Below, piece by piece: positions 10,876-17,932 of a stretch of 64,000 nucleotides of DNA (positions within the stretch are counted from its first letter, which is position 1; each line of letters begins with the position of its first letter). Both the position numbers and the translations under genes were made by a program. Source of the DNA: Dorea longicatena (GTDB lineage Bacteria; Bacillota; Clostridia; Lachnospirales; Lachnospiraceae); assembly GCF_025150085.1 (NCBI RefSeq), contig NZ_CP102280.1:15001-79000 (forward strand). The letters are read 5' to 3'. The notes beneath the pieces were generated by a model. That model was not told the origin of the DNA. It saw only the letters and a program-made list of their open reading frames with translations, and made no database searches.

Positions 10876-10963
10876 TAGTGTGTAATAATTTGTAATGCAA
10901 AACAGAAAGAAAAGTGATGAACAATAATATAAAGAAGTTCTGATAAAAGGAGTTCTAAGAATA

Positions 10964-11608
10964 ATGATAGATTACTACGAACAGCTAACCCAGGAAGAAA
11001 AAGAAGAGGTCACAGAGGTCATCCAGACACTGTACCGTCAGACATTTCTCCTGGAAAGAAAATTTGATAAACGTGCGGGAAGGATGCAGTATACAAAAGA
11101 ATACCGTACCTGTACGAAGCATCTGGAATTTTTTAAAGCATATTTTGAGGTGGCTGGGATCATACTGCGGGAAAATGTACATATGGGTGTGATCTATATC
11201 CAGGGAGAGCAGTTATGGGGTGAGAAGCTGCCGCGTCTGGCGACGATCTATTTACTGGTGCTGAAGCTTATCTATGACGAGCAGATGCAGACTGCATCGT
11301 CGAGCAGCCATGTGGTGACAACACTTGGTGCAGTAAACGGAAAAGCGGGAGAATTTCATGTATTGAAGAGTCTTCCGTCAATTACGGAAATGAGACGGAC
11401 GATCGCACTTCTGAAGAAGTATCAGATCATCGAGCCGCTTGATGTTCTGGAAGAATTAAACGAGTCGACCCGCCTGGTCATCTACCCTTGTATCCATACG
11501 GTACTTTTAGGAGACGACATCAGGGAATTATTAGCGACATTCAGTGAGGAGGATCAAATTGGAGACGAAGCAGCCATTCAAAGCACTCTCGAAGATATGC
11601 CTGAATAA
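10964..11608 (+). CDS. jetB: Wadjet subunit JetB (DUF4194, MukE-like)
   Basis: 214 aa with AGGAG 10 nt before the ATG. Features of DUF4194/MukE-like winged-helix proteins: an N-terminal helix rich in E/K (EEKEEVTEVIQTLYRQTFLLER), the central AGIILRENVHMGVIYIQG and LPRLATIYLLVLKLIYDEQM segments, and a C-terminal winged-helix part (TEMRRTIALLKKYQIIEPL ... LVIYPCIHTVLLGDDIRELL). Its last 50 nt overlap the jetC start, indicating translational coupling. It would bridge JetA to the JetC ATPase heads. Confidence 0.87.
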   Translation: MIDYYEQLTQEEKEEVTEVIQTLYRQTFLLERKFDKRAGRMQYTKEYRTCTKHLEFFKAYFEVAGIILRENVHMGVIYIQGEQLWGEKLPRLATIYLLVLKLIYDEQMQTASSSSHVVTTLGAVNGKAGEFHVLKSLPSITEMRRTIALLKKYQIIEPLDVLEELNESTRLVIYPCIHTVLLGDDIRELLATFSEEDQIGDEAAIQSTLEDMPE

Positions 11609-14600
11609 CTGGCATTACATAGATAAAAAGATACTGACGCTCAATGAAGGAATCAACTTCTTCACCGGACATTCCGGAAGCGGTAAATCGACGGTTCTGG
11701 ATGCGATCCAGATCGTGCTGTATGCTAATACGGACGGCCGTGGATTCTTCAACAAGGCGGCAGCAGATGATTCGGACCGTACACTGATCGAGTACTTAAG
11801 AGGTATGGTGAATATCAGTGAAAATAATGAATCACAGTATTTAAGAAATCGTAATTTTTCCAGTACGATCGTGCTGGAGCTGACACAGACGAATACCAGA
11901 GATAAACAGTGTGTCGGTGTTGTGTTTGACGTGGATACGTCGAATAATGACGTAAGCCGCCTGTTCTTCTGGCATACGGGAGAATTACTTCCGAATCATT
12001 ACCGTTCGGAAGGCCGGTGCCTTACCACTGCGGAAATGCGTGAGTACCTGCAGCGTTCCTTTACGCCGGAACAGTTCTACTGCGGTCCGAGCAATGAAAG
12101 ATTCCGGAGACAGCTATACGATATCTATCTTGGCGGTCTGGACATGGAAAAATTTCCAAAGCTATTCAAACGTGCGATCTCGTTCCGTATGAATATCAAA
12201 CTGGAAGATTTCGTAAAGGAATATATCTGTATGGAGCAGGATATCCATATTGAGGATCTGCAGGAAAGTATCATGCAGTATGGACGCATGCGCAGTAAGA
12301 TCGAGGAGACGATGGAGGAGATCAGAAGACTGAAGCTGATCTGCGGAAAATATGAGCAGTATGCAGAAAAATCCGATGAGGAGAAAGTGTGCTCTTATCA
12401 GATCGACCGTCTGGAGATTATGAACCATGAGGTGAAGAGTCAGGAAGCTAGAGACCGGATCAAGGTAAGGCAGGAAGCCATCGAAGATCTGAAGAAGCAG
12501 CAACAGGTGCTGGAGCAGGAAGAAAAGGACCTGCAGAAAGAGTATGAAGAGATCATTCTGCGGATCGCAGACAGTGGGTATGCAAGGCTGGAATCAGATC
12601 TGGATACATTAAATGAGACGCTGGAGCGTCTGAATAACGGAAAAGTCCGCTGGGAGCAGACTGCAGAGCATCTGAAGGCATGGACGGAGAAAGACATTAC
12701 GCCAAATCAGGTGATCTGGGATATCGAAAAATTCGCAGACGGAAGCATTTCCGAAGAAGAGCTTGTGCGCCTGCAGGAAGGCTTAAAAGATCTGCAGGAG
12801 GAACTGGAAGACCAGAGACAGGAAGCGGATGCAGACCTTCGCCGGATCAAGAAAGAAGAGAAAGAGGCAAGAGCAGAATTAAAAGAACTGAAGCAGGGAA
12901 AGAAGGCTTATCCGAGAGAGCTGGAAGAGGCGAGATTCGAACTGCGTAACCGCCTGCATGAGCGCTGCGGCAAGTTCGTGAATGTGCATATTCTTGCGGA
13001 TCTTCTGGATGTGAAGGACGAGAGATGGCACAATGCAGTGGAGGGTTATCTTGGAAATAATAAATTGCAGCTGATCGTGGAACCAAAGTATGCCAGGGCT
13101 GCGATGGACATTTACCAGGAGATGGATACAAAACGTTTCTTCCGGGCAGCAGTCCTGGATACGGAGAAGCTTACGAAGGATAAGCATCAGGTACAGCCGG
13201 GCGCGCTGGCAGAAGTAGTAAAAGCGAAAGAAGCGTATGTGCAGGAATACATTAATTTCTTCCTTGGAAATGTAAAGAAATGCGAATCACTGGATGAACT
13301 GCGTGAGTGCAGGATCGGTGTGACACCGGATTGTATGCTGTACCAGAGCTACAAACTGCAGCACATGAGTCCGGAGAATTACACCAGAAGAGCCTACATC
13401 GGTGAGACGAGTATGCGCCAGAGAATCCGCAAGCTGGAAGAAAAATGTGAGAAGTTAAATGGCGAGAGAATGCCGGTACAGGAGCTGTTAGAAGAGATCC
13501 GCCAGGCAATGCAGATGGAGATGTTGAAGCAGCCGGCAGAGGATTATCTCGGATGGCTGGCTGACAGCAAGGCAATCATTTCCAAAGAAAAGAAAAAGGC
13601 TCAGCTTCTGGAACAGATGCAGAAGTTAAAGGATGAATCCGTTGCTGCATGGGAAGGCAAGAAGAAAGAAGTGCAGGCGGCACAGGATGCGAAGAAAGAA
13701 TCCGTATCCAAGGTGCAGGAAACAATCTGGGAGAACAAGAAAGAAATCGAACGTCTGAATGCAGAAGTTCTCGAATCGGAAGAACAGATGAAGGACGTGA
13801 AGAGAAAAGTAGCAGATAAGCGTTACGAGAAGGAGTTCCAGGAATATCTGGCGAGCAGAAAATCCGAGAATTATGAGTATCTGAGACGTCAGATGGTTTC
13901 GCGGGTATATACGCTCAGGGAAGAAGAGGAAGACGCTTACCGGAAGCTGGTGGAAGAGAGAAGCAGTTATATCAGAGAATATCCGAACCGTACATTCTCA
14001 ACTTCTATCCGGGACAACGTGCCGTATGAGAAGCTTCTGAATTCACTGTCCTGCGATCATCTGGAGACTTACAGGGAGTCGGCGAAGACACAGGCGAAAG
14101 CGGCTGTGGAGCATTTCAAAGATGACTTCATCTTCAAGATCCGGAGTGCAATCCTGGAGGCTTATCAGAGAAGGGATGAGCTGAACCGGATCATCAGCAA
14201 ACTGGACTTCGGTAAGGATAAGTATCAGTTCGTGATCACGAAGAACAAGGGTGCAGATGGAAAATATTATAAGATGTTCATGGATGATTCCCTGCAGATC
14301 CGTCCGTCTGACTTAGATGATACGATGGACAACCAGCTTGATATGTTCACGATGGAGCATGAGAACCAGTATGGGGAGATGATGAACGAGCTGATCAACA
14401 TCTTCATCCCGCCGGAGAATGCGACGAAGGACGAGATGGATGAGGCGAAACGCAACATGGATAAGTATGCGGATTACCGAACCTATCTGTCATTCGATAT
14501 GCAGCAGATCGTACATGGCGATAAGGAGATGACGATCGGACTGAGTAAGATGATCAAGAAGAACTCCGGCGGAGAGGGACAGAACCCGCTGTACGTGGCA

Positions 14601-14903
14601 CTTCTGGCAAGCTTTGCGCAGCTTTATAAGATCAATCTGTCGCCGAAGATGCACCGGTCACCGACACTGCGTCTGGTTGTGTTGGACGAGGCGTTCTCCA
14701 AGATGGATGCCGAGAAGGTGGCAAGCTGTATCTCGCTGATCCGCGGACTTGGCTTCCAGGCGATCATCAGTGCGACGAACGATAAGATCCAGAACTATCT
14801 GGAGAATGTAGATAAGACTTTCGTGTATGCGAACCCGAATAAGAGACATATTTCCATTCAGGAATTTGAGAAGACGGAGTTTGGGGAGTTGGCGGAGGAA
14901 TAA
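11559..14903 (+). CDS. jetC: Wadjet SMC-like ATPase JetC
   Basis: 1114 aa. Start placed at TTG 11559 because a perfect AGGAGG (11547-11552) stands 6 nt before it; a GTG at 11544 would lie upstream of that site. Walker A GHSGSGKST near residue 38; long coiled-coil arms with two hinge-like breaks (charged heptads about 240-470 and 640-860, globular part with CGKFVNVHILADLLDVKDERW between); ABC signature SGGEGQNPLYVALLASFAQ near 1001; Walker B LRLVVLDEAFSKMD near 1035. This is the MukB/JetC layout. Wadjet complexes extrude circular DNA loops; the cutting subunit JetD is absent here (see findings). Confidence 0.88.
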   Translation: METKQPFKALSKICLNNWHYIDKKILTLNEGINFFTGHSGSGKSTVLDAIQIVLYANTDGRGFFNKAAADDSDRTLIEYLRGMVNISENNESQYLRNRNFSSTIVLELTQTNTRDKQCVGVVFDVDTSNNDVSRLFFWHTGELLPNHYRSEGRCLTTAEMREYLQRSFTPEQFYCGPSNERFRRQLYDIYLGGLDMEKFPKLFKRAISFRMNIKLEDFVKEYICMEQDIHIEDLQESIMQYGRMRSKIEETMEEIRRLKLICGKYEQYAEKSDEEKVCSYQIDRLEIMNHEVKSQEARDRIKVRQEAIEDLKKQQQVLEQEEKDLQKEYEEIILRIADSGYARLESDLDTLNETLERLNNGKVRWEQTAEHLKAWTEKDITPNQVIWDIEKFADGSISEEELVRLQEGLKDLQEELEDQRQEADADLRRIKKEEKEARAELKELKQGKKAYPRELEEARFELRNRLHERCGKFVNVHILADLLDVKDERWHNAVEGYLGNNKLQLIVEPKYARAAMDIYQEMDTKRFFRAAVLDTEKLTKDKHQVQPGALAEVVKAKEAYVQEYINFFLGNVKKCESLDELRECRIGVTPDCMLYQSYKLQHMSPENYTRRAYIGETSMRQRIRKLEEKCEKLNGERMPVQELLEEIRQAMQMEMLKQPAEDYLGWLADSKAIISKEKKKAQLLEQMQKLKDESVAAWEGKKKEVQAAQDAKKESVSKVQETIWENKKEIERLNAEVLESEEQMKDVKRKVADKRYEKEFQEYLASRKSENYEYLRRQMVSRVYTLREEEEDAYRKLVEERSSYIREYPNRTFSTSIRDNVPYEKLLNSLSCDHLETYRESAKTQAKAAVEHFKDDFIFKIRSAILEAYQRRDELNRIISKLDFGKDKYQFVITKNKGADGKYYKMFMDDSLQIRPSDLDDTMDNQLDMFTMEHENQYGEMMNELINIFIPPENATKDEMDEAKRNMDKYADYRTYLSFDMQQIVHGDKEMTIGLSKMIKKNSGGEGQNPLYVALLASFAQLYKINLSPKMHRSPTLRLVVLDEAFSKMDAEKVASCISLIRGLGFQAIISATNDKIQNYLENVDKTFVYANPNKRHISIQEFEKTEFGELAEE

Positions 14904-15018
14904 AGTCGAATGTTTGTGATGTAAATATTGTAAGAATCGATGAAGAGTGGTGATATGTGACTGGAAAAAGAAGATGTGCTTACGAAAGGATGTCAGTTTA
15001 CCACTGACAGGTGATAAT

Positions 15019-15150
15019 ATGAATACAATAAAGAAAAGTCTGAAAGACAGGGTGTGGGATTATCTTATAAAAAATGAAAAATATATCGTGCCGGGAATCT
15101 TGATGATAGGTGGAAGCAGTTATTATCCAGCGAAAAGCAGAAGACGGTAG
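15019..15150 (+). CDS. Small cationic peptide A (43 aa), paralogue of peptide C
   Basis: Reads MNTIKKSLKDRVWDYLIKN, then EKYIVPGILMIGGSSYYP, then a basic tail AKSRRR. It is identical at 31 of 43 positions to peptide C (17445-17576). AGGTG precedes the ATG by 5 nt and is part of a stem-loop TGTCAGT-ttacc-ACTGACA, which covaries with the one before peptide C. The central stretch is hydrophobic and ends in YYP. A short reading frame just upstream (LEKEDVLTKGCQFTTDR then stop) resembles the trailing frame after the Crp-like gene, so the upstream regulator seems to have been lost here. No known family recognised. Possible roles: membrane-active peptide, signal peptide or regulator; none is shown. 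Confidence 0.6.
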   Translation: MNTIKKSLKDRVWDYLIKNEKYIVPGILMIGGSSYYPAKSRRR

Positions 15151-15189
15151 AGCTACATGCTATATCAGAGTTTGCGTTATATCTGGATG

Positions 15190-16047
15190 TTATGAATAGG
15201 TATTTTCTGCATAGCTATTGCGTGCCTGACGAGGTGTCATTCCGTAAATCTCTTTGAAAAGACGGTTAAAAATCGTCTGGTTAGTGAAACCACTCTCCTG
15301 CATTACCTCAGAAATGGACTTGTCTGTATTCATCAGAATACGTCCAGCATGAGAAATACGCACCTCATTCAAGTAACGAAGAAATGTGATACCCATATGC
15401 TGCTTGAAAAAACGGCAGAAATATTCTCGGCTGAATCCTACCTGATTAGCTACTTCTTCCAATGAGAGCTTTTCTGTATAATGTTCATTCACATAAGAGA
15501 TGATCTTTCGCAGAATATCATTAGACTGACCTGTTCCAGTAGTCGTTCCCGGCAGGGAATATACGGAAAAATAACGAATCAAATCAGCAAGCATCAGCAA
15601 TGCCGTGCCGTCTGAACGCATGGCGCTGGTGTTTTTATTTTCGACATTGGTTCGTGTCAGATCGTGTGCAAGCTGACAGAGGTGAATATACGGGGTGGAT
15701 TTTGAATCATCCAGAGAAACCGGGCGGCATTTGATGTGATATAGTTCCAAATCCGGACAGTAAACAGAAAGCTGCTTTTTATCAACATGGATACATAAGA
15801 ACATATATAGCTTAGAATCAGAATGAATAGAATGAACTTCTTTTGAATCAAAAACAATCAGTTGATTGCGCTGAAGGGTAAGATGTTCGTGCTCGATATG
15901 AATACGGACAGAACCATTCAGACAGAATAAAATCTCCATAGCCTCATGCCAGTGGGCCGGAATATGTGTGTTTTCAAGTGCTGCCATAGATACCTGTATT
16001 CCAAGATTGCCAAGTGGATGGAGTGCTTCGTGATATGCTTTTGCCAT
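15190..16047 (-). CDS. AraC-family transcriptional regulator
   Basis: 285 aa from the ATG at 16047, where AAAGGAGG lies 7 nt upstream; an ATG 11 codons earlier has no site. The N-terminal cupin-type sensing domain (about 15-150) shows AHWHEAMEILFCLNGSVRIHIE. The C-terminal AraC/XylS double HTH (about 185-280) has LSLEEVANQVGFSREYFCRFFKQHMGITFLRYLNEVRI and ISEVMQESGFTNQTIFNRLFKEIYGMTPRQAR. Effector unknown; sugar-type ligands are common for this fold. It is divergent from peptide B (154-nt gap), which is its nearest candidate target. Confidence 0.92.
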   Translation of the reverse strand: MAKAYHEALHPLGNLGIQVSMAALENTHIPAHWHEAMEILFCLNGSVRIHIEHEHLTLQRNQLIVFDSKEVHSIHSDSKLYMFLCIHVDKKQLSVYCPDLELYHIKCRPVSLDDSKSTPYIHLCQLAHDLTRTNVENKNTSAMRSDGTALLMLADLIRYFSVYSLPGTTTGTGQSNDILRKIISYVNEHYTEKLSLEEVANQVGFSREYFCRFFKQHMGITFLRYLNEVRISHAGRILMNTDKSISEVMQESGFTNQTIFNRLFKEIYGMTPRQARNSYAENTYS

Positions 16048-16201
16048 AATATCCTCCTTTATATGAATAGTAAATGTCAATATCGTTTTAAAATAAGATA
16101 ATTATAGCACTGGTTTGAAATTGAAAACAAGGCTAAAATGCAAGATGTAAACGGAAAACAAAGAAAATAAATATATAGATAGTAAAAAAGGAGAGGTCAA
16201 T

Positions 16202-16399
16202 ATGAGTACAGTAGCAATTAAGAATACAATGGTAATGAATAACACAGAGAAAAAGGCTAGTTTAGTGGAGCGTTTCAAAAAATATGTCCTGGATAATGCA
16301 GAGTATTTTGCGGTGGCTTCTGCAGTGATGTCTGGAAATGGTTATGCAGCAGGACAGATCATGAGAGATGCAAGACGTGTTGCATCTGCTAACAGATAA
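16202..16399 (+). CDS. Small peptide B (65 aa), distant relative of peptides A and C
   Basis: AGGAGAGG stands 6 nt before the ATG, an unusually strong site for so short a gene. Residues 1-18 are an extra N-terminal part (MSTVAIKNTMVMNNTEKK). The rest fits the A/C pattern S-L-x-[DE]-R-x-x-x-Y-[VL]-[LI]-x-N-x-x-Y-[FI], seen here as SLVERFKKYVLDNAEYF, then a hydrophobic Gly-rich stretch and a basic tail (RDARR). It is divergent from the araC-type gene and followed by its own terminator, so it is a single-gene transcript. Function unknown. Confidence 0.65.
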   Translation: MSTVAIKNTMVMNNTEKKASLVERFKKYVLDNAEYFAVASAVMSGNGYAAGQIMRDARRVASANR

Positions 16400-16458
16400 G
16401 AAGGAATAAGAATGACTATTAAGGGTAAGACATCAGGTAAATAAGAAATGATAAATGA

Positions 16459-16502
16459 TGGACTGCACCAGTTATAAACTGGAGGTAGTCCATTATTTTT
16501 TT
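16459..16502 (+). terminator. Terminator after peptide B
   Basis: Stem TGGACT (16459-16464) with AGTCCA (16487-16492), extended inward by CCAGT/ACTGG around a TATAA loop with small bulges, then ATTATTTTTTT. It isolates peptide B from the IS remnant. Confidence 0.7.
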
Positions 16503-16571
16503 AGGGCAAGGCCCTGTTTTCTATTGTGGAGTTTTGGGATGTTCCCCAAAACGAAACTTTAGGAAACAAAT

Positions 16572-16791
16572 AAACCACCTGCTATGCGGGTGGTTGAAAG
16601 AGCTTTAGCGTTGTGTAGAAAACCTCCAATGATATAATAATAAAAGGTTCGCCAACCATATTATTAATCAAAGGAGGTCGTCCAAGATGGACAATAATAG
16701 TTTATCACATACAACGTGGAATTGTAAGTATCACATAGTTTTTGCACCGAAATATAGAAGGAAGATCTCTTTCCTTTCATTAGTACATTAA
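16572..16791 (+). mobile_element. IS200-family remnant: left-end hairpin and truncated tnpA
   Basis: Hairpin AACCACC(tgctatgcg)GGTGGTT at 16573-16595 resembles the subterminal left-end hairpin of IS200/IS605 elements. From 16687 a reading frame begins MDNNSLSHTTWNCKYHIVF then APKYRRK, the typical N-terminus of the Y1 transposase TnpA including the HIVF-PKYRRK signature, but it leaves homology after residue 27 and stops at 16791 (34 aa). The catalytic HUH and Tyr motifs are missing, so it is inactive. The 170 nt between the peptide-B terminator and tnpA contain nothing else recognisable. Confidence 0.8.
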
Positions 16792-16822
16792 ATATTTTAC
16801 GAAAATAATCGAATTACAACCC

Positions 16823-16860
16823 AGACATATGTCTTACTACATATCTGATTTTCATATAAT
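16823..16860 (+). promoter_or_regulatory. Promoter with perfect 12-bp palindrome before the Crp-like gene
   Basis: AGACATATGTCT (16823-16834) is a perfect palindrome placed where the -35 region would be, 20 bp before a TATAAT (16855-16860). A weak -35 may overlap its right half. This is a plausible operator, possibly autoregulatory; no direct proof. Confidence 0.5.
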
Positions 16861-16882
16861 ATGATAGACAGGAGATAGAGAT

Positions 16883-17404
16883 ATGAAGCAGATTAAAGAC
16901 AAAGTTAAATGTGAAAGAGCAATTGAAAAGTTAGAGTTAGAGAAAGAGTTTGATACACAGAATCTGGAATTTCAGATATATCAGTACGAAAAAGGGGAAT
17001 TGCTGTGTCAACCGTGCAATTCAGATGACAGGTTGCAGATTGTTATAGAAGGGACGGTAAATATTTATCATATACGGGACGATGGTTCTAAATATTTTAT
17101 TGCTATGAATGAAGGAATTCATCTTCTGGGAGATATGGAATTTATGAATCCGGCACCATGTATTTATTTTGTAGAAGCAGTTAGCCCGGTAACTGTAGCG
17201 GTATTATCTCTGAAAAAATATCGCAATGTACTAAAACAGGATGTTAAATTTATGAATTTAATCGCATCTACTCTCGCTGCAAAACTTGGAATCGCTGCAA
17301 ATGGCGAGTCGGTTAGTGCTTCTCTTAAAGATCGGATTCTCAATCATTTAGAGGATGAAAAAATTGTTGCTAAATGTGGGAAAGGGACTTATTGGTTAAT
17401 GTGA
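16883..17404 (+). CDS. Crp/Fnr-like sensor protein lacking the HTH
   Basis: 173 aa; AGGAGAT 6 nt before the ATG. Residues 25-135 form a cyclic-nucleotide-binding-like beta barrel (LLCQPCNSDDRLQIVIEGTVNIYHIRDDGSKYFIAMNEG, GDMEFMN). The dimerisation helix follows (YRNVLKQDVKFMNLIASTLAAKL). The end reads SASLKDRILNHL then EDEKIVAKCGKGTYWLM: the first part is the linker before a Crp-type HTH and the second part is the final wing, so the roughly 45 residues of the recognition helix-turn-helix are missing in frame. The YeiL-like relatives this resembles are about 220 aa. It may be a dominant-negative or DNA-independent sensor, or a decayed gene. It is followed 40 nt later by peptide C. Confidence 0.7.
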   Translation: MKQIKDKVKCERAIEKLELEKEFDTQNLEFQIYQYEKGELLCQPCNSDDRLQIVIEGTVNIYHIRDDGSKYFIAMNEGIHLLGDMEFMNPAPCIYFVEAVSPVTVAVLSLKKYRNVLKQDVKFMNLIASTLAAKLGIAANGESVSASLKDRILNHLEDEKIVAKCGKGTYWLM

Positions 17405-17444
17405 GTTATGAAAGAACGTCAATATATCATTGACAGGTGATAAT

Positions 17445-17576
17445 ATGAATACAACAAAGAAAAGCTTAAAGGACAGAATCCGGGAGTATCTGATTAAAAA
17501 CATAAATTATATTGTACCAGGAATCTTAATGCTGGGTGGAAGTATATATTATCCTGAAAATTATAGAAGACATTAA
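17445..17576 (+). CDS. Small cationic peptide C (43 aa)
   Basis: Reads MNTTKKSLKDRIREYLIKN, then INYIVPGILMLGGSIYYP, then ENYRRH. Same length as peptide A and 31/43 identical; most changes are conservative, as expected of a selected protein. Preceded by GTCAAT-atatc-ATTGAC, a stem that covaries with the TGTCAGT/ACTGACA stem of peptide A, followed by the shared AGGTGATAATATG. It starts 40 nt after the Crp-like gene and probably shares its transcript. Family not recognised. Confidence 0.62.
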   Translation: MNTTKKSLKDRIREYLIKNINYIVPGILMLGGSIYYPENYRRH

Positions 17577-17740
17577 TTTATAAAAGCATTACAAATCATT
17601 CCTCAACAGCCGTTTCCGGATCGGAGGCACTTCAATACGAATGCCTTCACAGTTTGGCAGCATAGCTTTACAAAGCCAAAGTTAATGGCAATATCAGAAA
17701 CAGACAGTGAGCTGTCATCCATAAAGATGGCAGCTTTTTT
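17577..17740. other. Gene-poor stretch with a terminator and a possible gene remnant
   Basis: A 10-bp stem AGCTGTCATC/GATGGCAGCT (17710-17719/17726-17735, one G-U) followed by six T is a good terminator for the Crp-like/peptide C unit. Between 17589 and about 17680 the minus strand can be read as a 25-codon protein end (LPNCEGIRIEVPPIRKRLLRN before a stop), possibly the last fragment of a lost gene; its family is not recognised. Nothing else is seen up to the repeats at 17829. Confidence 0.5.
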
Positions 17741-17828
17741 GATGCAGTATCATGAAACAAAGAAGATCGGTGTGCATTGTGCATAAAAAACTGGTATAAG
17801 AAATAATAAAATTCCGACTTTAATATTC

Positions 17829-17908
17829 AGAATAATGTTACAAAATATAATAGAAAATATAAGAATAATGTTACAAAAATATTGAATAACACGAGAATAA
17901 TGTTACAA
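17829..17908 (+). repeat. Three phased copies of AGAATAATGTTACAA
   Basis: Perfect 15-bp direct repeats at 17829-17843, 17862-17876 and 17894-17908, spaced 33 and 32 bp, i.e. about three helical turns each. The last copy ends 25 bp before the ATG of the DUF4143 ATPase gene. The even phasing suggests a cooperative protein-binding array at the promoter. Confidence 0.8.
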
Positions 17909-17932
17909 TACTAATATCAGGAGGGCGATTCA

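Noticed and set aside
16202..16399. Peptide B as an AgrD-type or lantibiotic precursor
   Set aside because: No Cys, no Gly-Gly leader, and no processing or modification enzyme nearby; kept as unassigned.
17829..17908. Three direct repeats as a CRISPR array
   Set aside because: Repeats are 15 bp with 17-18 bp spacers, only three copies, no cas genes, and they lie in a promoter position.
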